Of a DNA stretch of 29,021 nucleotides, positions 6,730 to 17,000 are shown piece by piece. Each line of letters opens with the position of its first letter. Position 1 is the first letter of the stretch. A model generated the notes under the pieces. It made no database searches, was not told the DNA's origin, and worked only from the letters and a program-made list of their open reading frames with translations. The stretch is from NCBI GenBank assembly GCA_964606505.1, contig CAZSGM010000010.1, positions 1 to 29,021 on the forward strand. The letters run 5' to 3'. The translations under genes and the position numbers were made by a program. The stretch is from CAKVOD01 sp964606505 (GTDB lineage Bacteria; Bacillota; Clostridia; Christensenellales; UBA1242).

Positions 6730-9700
6730 ATGAATATTGAGATAGTGCGTTGCCAATCGCGTGGCGACGGAATTGATGAGATTTTTAAGACGATGAAAGA
6801 GAGGCAAAACCAAAATATGCAGGTTTTGGTTGTGCCGGAAAAGTTTGGTGTTAGCGCCGAGCGCGCGATGTTTGAAAGCACGGGAATGCGTGCCGTTTTC
6901 AATATGGACGTAACGACTTTTGACCGAATGGCAGACGCCTACGTAATTGACAAAAACATTCAGTACTTGTCTAAGTCCGCGGGCGTTATGCTTGTTCAAA
7001 AAATTGCGCTTGAGAAGGGTAAGGAACTAAAAATCCTTAACAAGTCGACGACTTTTAACGGGTTTAGTGAAAACATTTTCAACACGATAATGTTGCTCAA
7101 AAGTTCGGGCGTTACTCCCGAAAAACTGCTTGACGGCGCGCAACAACTTAAGGACGTTTCGCACCTCAAACTTTGCGACATACAAAAGTTGTATTATGAG
7201 TACGAAAACGCGCTCAAGGGCAGGTACATTGACTCGGCAAACAAACTCGACAAGCTCAACGCGGAGTTGCAGTTCGACGACACAATCAAAAACACCGACT
7301 TTTACATTTACTCGCCAAAACTCACGAAGCAGTTGCTTAAACTTATGCAAACGCTCATTAAGTGCGCGCACTCGGTAACGTTCCTAGTCGACGAAAACAA
7401 AGAAAATAACAACTACCATAGAATTTGCGAGTTGTGCCAAACACTCGCGCCGTTTTCTGAGCGTGTTGCCGAACGCAAGCCACTTGAAAAGGTTATCAAA
7501 TACGGGCAGCGTTGCGCAACTGGCGAACTTGAGTTTTACCGTGCAAAAGACTTAAAGGCGGAGGTCGAAAACGTCTGCTCGCTTATCGCGTCGAGCAACT
7601 CGCGTTACAGGGACAACTACGTTTTGGTCGCAGGGCTAGATAAGTACAAAAACCAAATTATCGAAACATTTGCAGAGTGCAACATACCAATATTTTTCAG
7701 TCTCGAGGAGCCGCTTTCAACGCTCTCGCCCGTCGTGTTTGTGTTGCAAATGATTGACCTCGCGTGTGAATTCCGCGTCGACAAGGTGCTTTCAGTGCTA
7801 AAATCGGGCTTCCTTGATATTGACAAATGTAAGGTTTACAACTTTGAACTTTACCTCAAAAAATGGGGGATTAACGAACGCAATTTCAAGAGCGCAAATA
7901 AGCCGACTGACGAACTTTTTGACGACTACAGCACTGTTTACGCTGATTTTAACGCACTTTTTGACGTTTTTAAGGAAAATTTGGCGTGCGCAACCAACAT
8001 TTCGGAAATTTTGCAGGCGCTGGACAATTTCTTGACAAGCATCAATTTTGCGGGAAAAGTTTCTCTTCAAGCGGAAAAACTTTCAGAAGTTGGGCAGTTA
8101 CAAAAGGCAAAAACATACGAGCAGGTAACCAAAAAGATTGAGCAAGTTTCTAAGCAACTCGTCGAGATTTTGGGGCTCAACATTGTTCCGCTTAAGGATT
8201 TCAAAATCATATTTAAGGCGGGGCTTGACAGCGTAACGGTCAAAACGCCACCGCTAACGGTTGACTGCGTGTTTGTCGGAGACATCGCGACGTCAATGCT
8301 TTATAAGGCGAAAAACTTGTACGTTCTTGGGGCGGTTGAGGGAGACTTTCCCGTCGCGAACCAAGATTGCGGGATGGTGCTCGACGACGAAATCGAGGGA
8401 ATGCGCGGGGTGTGCGACCTTGAGCCGACAATCAAGCAGGTCAATGTTGAAAATAGGCAGTGGGTGCAAAACAATCTTGTGTGCGGCAAGAACATAACGA
8501 TAAGTTATCCCGTTTCGGTTTTCTCTATTGAGCAAAAGCCGTCGTCGTTTTTGACGGAGATTATGCGCAGCGTCAGCGGAATTTACGGCAATACTGCAAC
8601 TTTTGTTGACTGCAAGGAAGTTAATATGCTCGACAGCCCTGAGGACGTCGGCAAAATTATCATAACGAGCGGGCGCGCAGAGAGGGTTATTCGCGAGGTC
8701 GATGCGGATATAGAGAAAATGAATGTTGCGACAATTTACAACCGCGTGTGCGGGGTTGCGAACAAAATGGGCGTGAACTTTGAGCGCAAAACGCTTGAAA
8801 ACATCCCGCGCGAGGTCAAAAACCCGAGCGTGTCGCAGTTGCAGGAATATTATAGTTGTCCGTTTAAAAACTTTATCCACTACGGGCTTAGGCTGAAAGA
8901 GGCTGCGGACAACTCGTTTAAGGCGGTGGACGTCGGGACGTTTATGCACAAAATCGCGGAACTTTACGGCGATTATTTGATTGTGCGCAAACTAAAATAC
9001 CTTGATAACGAGGCGATTTTTGAGTATCTAATTAAGGAAACCTTTAAATTTTTCGGGCTTGAGGATTTTGGCAGAAAAACTAAAAACATCGACGCGCAAA
9101 ACTACACGATTTTGAAAAACCTCTCAAATTCCGCAACGCTGATGTTGCGCGCGATAAACGAGCAAAACAAGTGTTCCGATTTTAAGGTTACTTGGGTTGA
9201 AAAACCAATTAACTTTAAGATGAGCTGCAACGGCAAGGAGATTTCAATTTCGGGGAAGATTGACCGCGTTGATACCTACGGCGATTATGTGCGCATTATT
9301 GACTACAAGACGGGCAGCGACAAGTTTAGCATTGATCAGTTGATGTGCGGTCGACAGATACAGTTATTTGTTTATCTAGGCGCGATTGCAAAGCTAGAGA
9401 AGTTGACCCCTGTCGGTGTTTATTACTTTAAAATTAAGGACGAGTTTACGTCGCCGTACAGTGATAAGGAGTTTTTGAGTACGTACAAACTTAACGGCAT
9501 AACGACGGACGAGGAGCAGGTTGTGCTTGCGCAAGACACGAGTTTGTGCGCTGAAAAACTTTCTAGCGACATCATCCCGATTAAAATTAAGGAATCGTAC
9601 GCTAACGGCGAGTTTGGGCTTGATGGGCGCTCAAGTAGGACTGCGACAAAGGAAGAGTTAAAAGAGTACATTGACTACGCGTACAAAATTTTTGAGCGTG

Positions 9701-9867
9701 GGGTTGTTGAGATTGAGGCGGGTAACATCCAAGCCAGTCCATACGACGGCACTTGCGAGTTTTGTCCTTACAAAGGCGTGCTCTGCGACGGGAACGACCG
9801 CACAAGGCGCTATGCAGGCAAAAAGAAAAAGAGCAAGGCAACTAAACTTGCTAAAAAAGGAAAATAA
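6730..9867 (+). CDS. addB: ATP-dependent helicase/nuclease subunit AddB
   Basis: 1045 residues. AddB joins AddA in resecting double-strand DNA ends before RecA loading. The N-terminal UvrD-like region is present, but the usual Walker A loop is degenerate (CQSRGDGIDEI at 8-18), as in some AddB/RexB proteins with an inactive ATP site. The C-terminal PD-(D/E)XK nuclease is intact by eye: H740 (DVGTFMH), D845 (GKIDRVD), D858-Y-K860 (IIDYKTG), Q878-x3-Y882. The four iron-sulfur-cluster cysteines are present as C710 (YYSCPF) and C1009, C1012, C1019 (CEFCPYKGVLC), with one residue more than usual in the last gap. A Lys-rich tail follows. addA begins 23 bases later, so they form an operon. No ribosome site precedes the start (possible leaderless message). 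The 5' start is otherwise secure because no in-frame alternative is near. Confidence 0.9.
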   Translation: MNIEIVRCQSRGDGIDEIFKTMKERQNQNMQVLVVPEKFGVSAERAMFESTGMRAVFNMDVTTFDRMADAYVIDKNIQYLSKSAGVMLVQKIALEKGKELKILNKSTTFNGFSENIFNTIMLLKSSGVTPEKLLDGAQQLKDVSHLKLCDIQKLYYEYENALKGRYIDSANKLDKLNAELQFDDTIKNTDFYIYSPKLTKQLLKLMQTLIKCAHSVTFLVDENKENNNYHRICELCQTLAPFSERVAERKPLEKVIKYGQRCATGELEFYRAKDLKAEVENVCSLIASSNSRYRDNYVLVAGLDKYKNQIIETFAECNIPIFFSLEEPLSTLSPVVFVLQMIDLACEFRVDKVLSVLKSGFLDIDKCKVYNFELYLKKWGINERNFKSANKPTDELFDDYSTVYADFNALFDVFKENLACATNISEILQALDNFLTSINFAGKVSLQAEKLSEVGQLQKAKTYEQVTKKIEQVSKQLVEILGLNIVPLKDFKIIFKAGLDSVTVKTPPLTVDCVFVGDIATSMLYKAKNLYVLGAVEGDFPVANQDCGMVLDDEIEGMRGVCDLEPTIKQVNVENRQWVQNNLVCGKNITISYPVSVFSIEQKPSSFLTEIMRSVSGIYGNTATFVDCKEVNMLDSPEDVGKIIITSGRAERVIREVDADIEKMNVATIYNRVCGVANKMGVNFERKTLENIPREVKNPSVSQLQEYYSCPFKNFIHYGLRLKEAADNSFKAVDVGTFMHKIAELYGDYLIVRKLKYLDNEAIFEYLIKETFKFFGLEDFGRKTKNIDAQNYTILKNLSNSATLMLRAINEQNKCSDFKVTWVEKPINFKMSCNGKEISISGKIDRVDTYGDYVRIIDYKTGSDKFSIDQLMCGRQIQLFVYLGAIAKLEKLTPVGVYYFKIKDEFTSPYSDKEFLSTYKLNGITTDEEQVVLAQDTSLCAEKLSSDIIPIKIKESYANGEFGLDGRSSRTATKEELKEYIDYAYKIFERGVVEIEAGNIQASPYDGTCEFCPYKGVLCDGNDRTRRYAGKKKKSKATKLAKKGK

Positions 9868-9890
9868 TTAAAACATTACAGGAAGAAAAA

Positions 9891-12662
9891 ATGGCAAAAA
9901 AGATGACTAAAGAACAACAAATGGCGGTCGAGATTGTTGACCGCGCTATCGTTGTTTCGGCAAACGCTGGCTCAGGTAAAACCAGCACGATGATTGAGCG
10001 ACTTGTAACACTAATAAACGAGCACAAGTGCAGTGTTTCGGAGATTTTGGCGCTAACATTCACACGCAGCGCGTCAATGGAAATGAAGCAGCGTATGTTT
10101 GTTGCGTTACAAAATAGCGAGGTTTTAACTGAGGAAGAGAAACAAAACGAACTGTCCGAACTTAACGTTGCCGACATTTGTTCGCTGGATAGTTTTTGCC
10201 AAAAAATCATTAAAAAGTACTTTTATGTTAAGGGGATTGACCCGAATTTTGGCGTTATCGACGAGGTTGAAGCGGGATATTTGAAGGCGACCGCGCTTTC
10301 GGATACTTTGACCGAGTTTAGCGAGTCGCAGGAACTGCTTGAGTTTGCGCAAATGATGGGTGCGACTAAAAACTTGAACAAAATCAGCGAACTTATTTTA
10401 AAGTTTTCTGAGTTTTTGTTCACACTTAAAGACCCGCTGGAGTTTTTGGCAGAACAAAACGGAAACAGTGCCAAGCAGTATAATTTGGTCGTGCACTACG
10501 CGCTTGACAAGTTTAAAACGACAGTTTTGAGCCTAAAAGCGGCACTTTCCGACGCGATAAAGGAAATCATAATGAACGGCTGGGATGGTTTGCTTGAGTG
10601 CGTTCAAGCGGCGTACAATTACTGCGATTTATTTAAAACTTTCAAACTTGACGAGGTTGCGCTGTTAAAAAATATTCCTGTTTTCCCAAAACTTCCTAGT
10701 ACATCCAAGGGCAAAACGGAAGAGGAACTTGCCTACAAAAAAGAGATGACCGCGCTTATTAACACGGTTACCGCGCGATTGAAAGAGTTTTCGTACATTT
10801 TTTGTTTCGGGAACGCCAACGAACTTGCGCTCAGGTACGACCGCTCGCTTGTTTACGTCAAAACACTTTGCCGCCTGACCGCCTCATACATTAATAATTA
10901 CGCAAAACTTAAGAGTGCGCGCAACGTCCTTGACTTTACCGACCTAGAGGATAAGGCAATTGAAATTTTGAGGGATGCAAACGTTGGCAGCGAGACGCGC
11001 AACAAATATAAGTACGTGTGCGTCGACGAGTTTCAGGACACAAACGAAAAACAGAGTGAACTACTTTCGCTAATTTGCGGCGAAAACAATACCTTCTTCG
11101 TCGGCGACCCAAAGCAAAGCATCTATAAATTTAGGCAGTGCGACCTAAATATTTTTGTTGAACTTATCGAGAAATTTAAAAAGGATAAAAACAAATTATT
11201 TATTCCGTTTAACCAAAACTTCCGCAGCCACAAATTGATTTTGTCCTTTGTAAATAAAGTGTTCAACGGCGTGATGACTAAGGACGTCGCAAACATTGAT
11301 TACAAGGGCGAAAACCAGTTTTCAAACCTGCGCGTGCTGCGGTTTAAGTTGGGTGGGGACTTAAAACGCGTGTCGCCGCGAAAGGTGCAGCACATTGACA
11401 GGGTTAGGACATACTACCTTGTTAAATGCGACGAAAAAGTGCGTTTCGAGACGGAAATTGCGTTGAAAGCGCATAAGAGGTTGAACGCCGCGGTGCAAAG
11501 CGGGGTTGCGTGCAGGTGTTTTAAGACGAGGGTTGCGAGCGACGTTTACAGTGTTGTTAACGAAAGTAAGTCGGGCGCGATAACCAAAACAATCGACGAG
11601 GGCGACGTTGCGGTTTCGTACATCACTGAGTTTTTTGAGAAGAAAATCCGCATAACTGACCCTCAGACGCGCAAAAAGCGTCGCGTGAGGTTTAGCGACT
11701 TTGTTATTTTGCTACGCGATAGGAAACTGTTTAAAAGTTACATCGCAAAACTCAATGAGGCGGGCATTCCCGTTTCTGCAAAATTTAAACTTAACCTCAT
11801 TAAAGAGTCGTGCGTGATGAATTTAATCAATATTTTGCGCACAATCAGCAACCCTAACCAAGACCTGCCGCTTGCCGCAACGCTAAAAATTATCGGCAGA
11901 TTTTCCGAGCGTGAAATGCTTGAAATTCGCTCGCGCTATACTGCTGACTACTTTTATTTGGCGTACCAAATGGCGCTTGCAGACGTTGAGGGAGGCTTGA
12001 GTTTCCGACCTAGACTTGTCGATTTTGAAAAAACTATTGAAAAATACCGCTTTTTGGCGCAAAACTTTAGCGTCAGCCAACTTTTGAGTTGTATAATAAA
12101 CGATTGCGGGCTAAAAAACTACTTTCTGTCGCTTGAAAACGGGGTTGACAAACTAAAGCAGGTTGAGTTGTTTTTGGCGAAGCTATCGGGAAAATCCTTT
12201 GAAAACAGTGTGGACGAGTTTTTGCACTTTATAGATAGTTACGAGGACGCGTTCAAGGTGGACTACTCGACTGTCAGCAGTGATAACTGTGTTAAAATAA
12301 CGACAATTCACGATAGTAAGGGGCTTGAGTACCCGATAACGATTGTCGGTGGCTGCGGTTCCAGTTTCAATATTTCAAAGACCGCGGAAATTGGTTATAC
12401 AAAGGAGTTGGGGGTTGCGTGCCAAGATTTTGATTTGGTAAAACGAACGAAAATGCCGTCGATTGCGCACTACTCGGTGTTTATGAACAAGAAAAACGAC
12501 GAATTATTAGAGGAAATGCGCGTGTACTATGTTGCGCTGACCCGTCCGAAAGAGTACCTAATGCTTGTCGGTGTTGCGCCAAAAGAGGGCGAGGGTGAAA
12601 AGGTTTGGAGCAAACTTGACTGCAAGAGTTTTTACGAATTTATGACGTTTATGGAGAAGTAG
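9891..12662 (+). CDS. addA: AddA helicase part (UvrD/Rep superfamily 1), separated from its nuclease domain
   Basis: 923 residues, with AGGAAG before the ATG. All superfamily 1 helicase landmarks are visible: Q-motif region TKEQQMAV, Walker A AGSGKT at 26-31, TFTRSASMEMK, Walker B VDEFQD at 378-383, GDPKQSIYKFR, TTIHDSKGLEYPI and the final VYYVALTRPKEYL. It powers the AddAB machine. The ORF stops at a TAG (12660-12662) just where AddA proteins normally continue into a C-terminal nuclease domain; that domain follows in another frame at 12671. AddA is usually about 1150-1250 residues, and the two ORFs together give 1167. Either a frameshift has split the gene or the two parts are made separately. 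Confidence 0.9.
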   Translation: MAKKMTKEQQMAVEIVDRAIVVSANAGSGKTSTMIERLVTLINEHKCSVSEILALTFTRSASMEMKQRMFVALQNSEVLTEEEKQNELSELNVADICSLDSFCQKIIKKYFYVKGIDPNFGVIDEVEAGYLKATALSDTLTEFSESQELLEFAQMMGATKNLNKISELILKFSEFLFTLKDPLEFLAEQNGNSAKQYNLVVHYALDKFKTTVLSLKAALSDAIKEIIMNGWDGLLECVQAAYNYCDLFKTFKLDEVALLKNIPVFPKLPSTSKGKTEEELAYKKEMTALINTVTARLKEFSYIFCFGNANELALRYDRSLVYVKTLCRLTASYINNYAKLKSARNVLDFTDLEDKAIEILRDANVGSETRNKYKYVCVDEFQDTNEKQSELLSLICGENNTFFVGDPKQSIYKFRQCDLNIFVELIEKFKKDKNKLFIPFNQNFRSHKLILSFVNKVFNGVMTKDVANIDYKGENQFSNLRVLRFKLGGDLKRVSPRKVQHIDRVRTYYLVKCDEKVRFETEIALKAHKRLNAAVQSGVACRCFKTRVASDVYSVVNESKSGAITKTIDEGDVAVSYITEFFEKKIRITDPQTRKKRRVRFSDFVILLRDRKLFKSYIAKLNEAGIPVSAKFKLNLIKESCVMNLINILRTISNPNQDLPLAATLKIIGRFSEREMLEIRSRYTADYFYLAYQMALADVEGGLSFRPRLVDFEKTIEKYRFLAQNFSVSQLLSCIINDCGLKNYFLSLENGVDKLKQVELFLAKLSGKSFENSVDEFLHFIDSYEDAFKVDYSTVSSDNCVKITTIHDSKGLEYPITIVGGCGSSFNISKTAEIGYTKELGVACQDFDLVKRTKMPSIAHYSVFMNKKNDELLEEMRVYYVALTRPKEYLMLVGVAPKEGEGEKVWSKLDCKSFYEFMTFMEK

Positions 12663-12670
12663 TTAGTTAT

Positions 12671-13405
12671 ATGGAAAATAAAAGAATAGATGTTGAAATG
12701 CAAAAGCGCAGGGTCGTTCCTAAGTCGTCTAGGATTTACGGCAAGGGCGACTTGGGGTTTGCAGATGAACTTGTTTTGAATTTAGATAGGGAGTATCCGT
12801 TTGCCGAAAGTGTGAGTTTGCCGCTAAAAAATAGTGTTTCGGTATTACTTAAAAAGGCGAACGAAAACGAGAGTTTTCAAAGGGAGGAGTTTTTAACTGC
12901 ACCAATTTACGACGACGCAATGATAAAAAGTACCGACGTCGGTATCGCTTACCACTCGGCTATGCAGTGCCTCGACTTTGATTGTGAGGATAACTTTTTG
13001 TCGCGCGTACAAACAAACTTAACTGACGAGCAGTTTAATGTTTTAGACAAAACAAAAATTCTCAATTGTAGAAAAACAATTTTAAACCTTGCAAACGCCC
13101 CACAAGCCAAACTTCATAAAGAGCAAAAATTTATGATGTACATACCCTATAACGAAATTTTTACAACCTCAGATATAAGCGACTGCGTCCTTATTCAGGG
13201 AATAATTGACTTGTTCATAGAGTTTGACGACCAAATTATTTTGGTTGACTACAAAACAAATAAAACCACCAACGCCGAAAAATTGCGCGAAAACTACACA
13301 ATGCAAATGTCGCTGTACGCAAAAGGGTTGCGCGAAAACTACAACAAAAAGGTAACCGCCTACCTCTACAGTTTCTCTATGGAGAAACTAATTTTATGCG
13401 AGTAA
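12671..13405 (+). CDS. addA: AddA C-terminal nuclease part as a separate ORF
   Basis: 244 residues, in a frame different from the helicase ORF and 8 bases after its stop. It carries the PD-(D/E)XK nuclease of AddA: GIAYHSAM with H95, LIQGIID with D180, IILVDYKTNK with D193 and K195, and Q212-x3-Y216. The region before it (DREYPFAESVSLPLKNSVS) matches the usual AddA linker to the nuclease. The ATG at 12671 has no close ribosome site (GGAG lies 13 bases upstream), so translation might be by coupling or reinitiation after the helicase ORF. The frame is open upstream only from 12620. Intact catalytic residues argue against long-standing decay. It may be a true gene fission, a recent frameshift, or a base-calling error. 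Confidence 0.8.
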   Translation: MENKRIDVEMQKRRVVPKSSRIYGKGDLGFADELVLNLDREYPFAESVSLPLKNSVSVLLKKANENESFQREEFLTAPIYDDAMIKSTDVGIAYHSAMQCLDFDCEDNFLSRVQTNLTDEQFNVLDKTKILNCRKTILNLANAPQAKLHKEQKFMMYIPYNEIFTTSDISDCVLIQGIIDLFIEFDDQIILVDYKTNKTTNAEKLRENYTMQMSLYAKGLRENYNKKVTAYLYSFSMEKLILCE

Positions 13406-13642
13406 CACTATTTTATTAGTGGAAACATAATAAAATAAATGCTTGAAGTGCAAACTAATTTATGTGAATGTCCCCCTTTGTTGAGAGGGGGATTTAATAT
13501 GTTAACCGTTTTTCTTGAGGGGTTGATTTAATTTGAAAATGCCTGAGCCGCGAAACTGATTTTAAGCGAATAAAGGTTTGCTTAAATATTATTTTAAGTG
13601 GATAAATGTTTTGTTTAAGGATAATTTTAAGTGGATAAGTGT
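13383..13642. repeat. Degenerate repeats after addA, resembling the addA 3' end
   Basis: The addA end GAAACTAATTTTATGCGAGTAAC (first 20: GAAACTAATTTTATGCGAGT, from 13383) recurs in diverged form near 13420, 13450 (CAAACTAATTTATGTGAATG), 13552 (GAAACTGATTTTAAGCGAAT), 13591 and 13624. The last three are spaced 32-33 bp, and the final two share ATTTTAAGTGGATAA. The middle of the stretch holds the terminator at 13471. No gene is visible here. Confidence 0.55.
13471..13496 (+). terminator. Rho-independent terminator of the addB-addA operon
   Basis: TCCCCCT (13471-13477) pairs with AGGGGGA (13486-13492) around an 8-base loop, followed by TTTAAT. The T run is short. Confidence 0.65.
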
Positions 13643-13656
13643 ATTTATTAGGGAAA

Positions 13657-13708
13657 AACTTAATAGCTTATCCACATTTTGCGAGCATAAAATGTGGATA
13701 AATAAGTT
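13657..13708. promoter_or_regulatory. Palindrome built from two perfect DnaA-box sequences
   Basis: TTATCCACATTTT (13668-13680) and AAAATGTGGATAA (13689-13701) are perfect 13-bp inverted copies around an 8-base centre. Each contains the consensus DnaA box TTATCCACA. Outer arms AACTTA (13657) and TAAGTT (13703) extend the symmetry. Two near-boxes, AGTGGATAA, lie at 13597 and 13630, and very AT-rich DNA follows. No T run follows, so a simple terminator is less likely. DnaA binding is inference; no dnaA or dnaN is present in the window. Confidence 0.45.
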
Positions 13709-13777
13709 AAAAATGTTGTTTTTTATAAAAAATGCCATTTTTTGTAAAAATCAACGGGTATACTATATAAAATCATA

Positions 13778-13818
13778 AGGATAACTGCATATTTTAGCGG
13801 TTATCCTCATTTTTTTTT
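13778..13818 (+). terminator. Rho-independent terminator in the noncoding region
   Basis: AGGATAACTGC (13778-13788) pairs with GCGGTTATCCT (13797-13807), one mismatch, 8-base loop, then nine T. No gene ends just upstream; it may end a readthrough transcript or a short RNA from the TATACT-containing stretch at about 13759. Confidence 0.75.
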
Positions 13819-13914
13819 AGAAGAAAATTCAAAAAATGAACACTTTTACATATCAAAATATGTGCAAAAATGAATGTTTTTTATGAAAAAATAATAAAAA
13901 ACCCCGTTTTTTGT

Positions 13915-13943
13915 TTGACAAATTTTATTTATATTATTATAAT
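13915..13943 (+). promoter_or_regulatory. Perfect consensus sigma-A promoter
   Basis: TTGACA (13915-13920), exactly 17 bp, TATAAT (13938-13943): full match in both boxes, in an AT-rich setting. It gives an untranslated leader of about 118 bases to the membrane coiled-coil gene, which is therefore probably highly expressed. Confidence 0.85.
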
Positions 13944-14067
13944 TTACTTAAATTCTGGCATTTTTTATTTTTTTTGATAAATGTATGATTGTTTTAATGT
14001 GTACTTACTTAAAAAATAAGGTATAAATGTTTTGATAATACAAATGCTAAATTAAAGGAGAAAGATT

Positions 14068-17000
14068 ATGAAATCGGCACTTTTGGCTTCAGCTTTTGAC
14101 TCTTTGGATAACTTTTTATCTACAATTGCTGACGCTTTACAATACGATGTGTTGTTGTATATTTTCATCGGCTTGTTTGCGCTTTTAGTAATTATGACAA
14201 TCATCAGATTGCGTTTTACCTATGAAGTTAGAGCGATTAAGTCGTTTAAGAAAATCAACAACTACTTTTTGAAAAAGCCATATATTAATGATTCAAACCT
14301 AGTTGAATTTAATAGGCTTATGAAAAAAATCCCTTACCAATTGAGAGATAGGTGGCAGTACTTTATGCTTAACCGCGAAGGGTTGCCTAGTTCTTATATG
14401 ACGCTTTACCATTGCGTGGAACAACCTATTAAGACAAGTAGTTACAAGGCTACAATTGTTATGCTTAAGTACATTTCAAATGTTTGCGTGGCTCTTTGCA
14501 CTTTGCTTTGCTTGTTCTTGGTAAGCGGCGGACTTACGGGCGCTTCGCTTGTGCAGGCGTTGATTATCCCTGTTGGGTTCTTTATTCTTACGCAATTGTA
14601 CATTTACTTTTTGAACGCAAAGTTTAACGCAGTCAGTGTTGACTTGTATGAATACTACCTTGCGTTTGTTCGTAACCTTGACAAGGCGTCCGCGTCAATT
14701 CCTGACTATGTTGACTACGAATTGTTGTTCACGGATAAGGAAATTCGCGACGGTATCCCAGTTTTGCGTGAGTTTCTTGAAAAACGCGCACTGCTTGACA
14801 AGATTGCTAGAGAAAAAGCAAAACAAAACGAGAACGAGCGCGAGAGTTTCGATTTTACAAACCTTGGTATCGACGGCTCGCTACTTGTTGAGCGCGCGAT
14901 GACTACCAGCCAAGATTATCTCAATACGAGAAACAGGTTGCGCGACGAAATTACAAAGCTTGAGAACGAGAAAGAAAAATACGATGCGCAGTACGTCTCG
15001 CTCGAGAAAGACAGCCAAAGAAAGTTGCAGGCAATTAAGGAAAACCTTGACCGCTTGCAGGCTCAACTTGAGGCTTCAGCAAACAGAATTGAAGCAAACT
15101 ACATTAAAAAGCAACAAGGGCAAGAAAAGAATAAGCAAGCCGAGATTGAAAAGAACCTTGAGGACTTGCATGTTAAATACGCTCAACAAGTTCAGTTCCT
15201 TGAGGCGGAAATTGCAAAACGTAAGGAAGCAATTGATGCGGACAAAAAGAATGTTTCGGAACAAATGGATGCAGAGTTTGCTACTTACAACGAAAAAGTT
15301 TACACATTGCTGCGCAACAAAATTGACGAGGACGATGCGGACGAATTAAAGGTTACGCGCGCACAACTCGACGAGACACGCGACAAACTCACAAATACGA
15401 CACAAGAAAAAGACAACCTGCAGTTGACGCTTGACATCAAAGGTCAAGAAATCGACACAATGCAAAGTAAAATTGATATGCTCAACGACAAGGTTGCAAA
15501 ACTCACTTCGCGCGACAGACGCAACATCGCAAAGATGTACGACGAGAACATCGAACTCAAAAATCGCGTTGCAGAACTTGAGTCGCAACTTGCCGCAACG
15601 ACAAGAGTTGAGAACACGGGCAGCGAGCCAGTTTACTATGACTCTGAGGGCAACGTGGTTGACTTCAGTCAGTACTATGACGAAAACGGCTGCTTCAAGG
15701 AGTTCCCTAAGGTTTATGATGCCGAGGGCAACTACTACGACTTTGCCGAATACTACGACAAGTACGGGAACCCGCTAGATAAAGGCGAAACAGACGGCGA
15801 CGGCGAAACGGATGGCGAGGGCGGCGCAGCGGTTGCAAACGCAGCCCCTGTTGACGAAACGGACGCTAGCGAACCTCAAGTTGAGGAAACACAAACTGAA
15901 GAGGAGCAAGCCGAAACTCAAGCGTACGAACCAGCTGAGCCTGAGTATGAGGCACCTTCAGAGCCTACCGAGGAAACACCTGTTGAGGAGTCTCAAACTT
16001 GGCAAGCACAAGCGGAAGAAGTGCAAAGCGATAGTTCCGAAATGAATGAGGAAGAGCAAAGAGACTACGACGATATGTACAGCAAATTGTTCGGAAACTC
16101 CCAAGAGGAGAGTGCACCACAACAAGAGGCACGCCCTCACGAAGTTTACGAAACAATCGCAGATGTGCTAAATGAGCAAAACCCTGCTGACGACGTAACT
16201 AATGCTGACGAGTTAAGCGTTGAGGACAACCAAAACACCGCAGTGGAACAAGCAGGCGGAGAAGATGAGGGCGACGTTGTTTACTATGACGTGTACGGAA
16301 ACCCTGTAGACTTTGAGCAGTACTACGACGAAAACGGACGTTTCAAGGAATTCCCTAAAGTTTACGACAAATATGGTAATTACTACGATTTTGCCGACTA
16401 TTACGACGAGTACGGCAACTTACTTTCGGACGCAGGCGCAGTCAATGAGGACGACATCACTCCAATAAGCGAGGATGAAGAACAGGAACTTATCTCGCAC
16501 GAAAGTGAAGATAATGCGCCAAATAGTGCGGCAGGCGTTGTGAATAATGCAAATGCGCAAGCTGAACCATACAGCGCGCAAGTTAGCGAGACTCAAACTG
16601 TCGAACCTGCAAAGAAGCCAAGCGTTGCAAGCCAAACGGCGCAAACGGTTGCAGCGGCAACGGTTGCAGAGCAGCCAATAAAGCGCGGACGCGGACGTCC
16701 AAGAAAGGTTCAAACTGACGACGCGGGCGATGCGGACAAACCTAAGAAGCGCCGCGCAACACGCGTTTCAACTAAGAAAGAACCTGCAAAGAAAACAGCA
16801 AAAACCACCGCTAAAAAGTCAACATCTTCAGCGGCAGGAACTAAAACTACCGCTAAAAAGTCGACAGCAGCAAAGAAAACAACTGCCGCTAGTAAATCAA
16901 CTGAAGCAAAATCTACAGCCGCAAAAACCGACGCTAAGAAGAAAACGACAAAGAGCGGAACAAAGAATAAAGCCACAACAAAAACAAGGGCTAGAAGAAA

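Noticed and set aside
13578..13778. 66-codon ORF on the plus strand
   Set aside because: It starts at TTG without a ribosome site and its residues are translated from AT-rich repeats and the DnaA-box palindrome.
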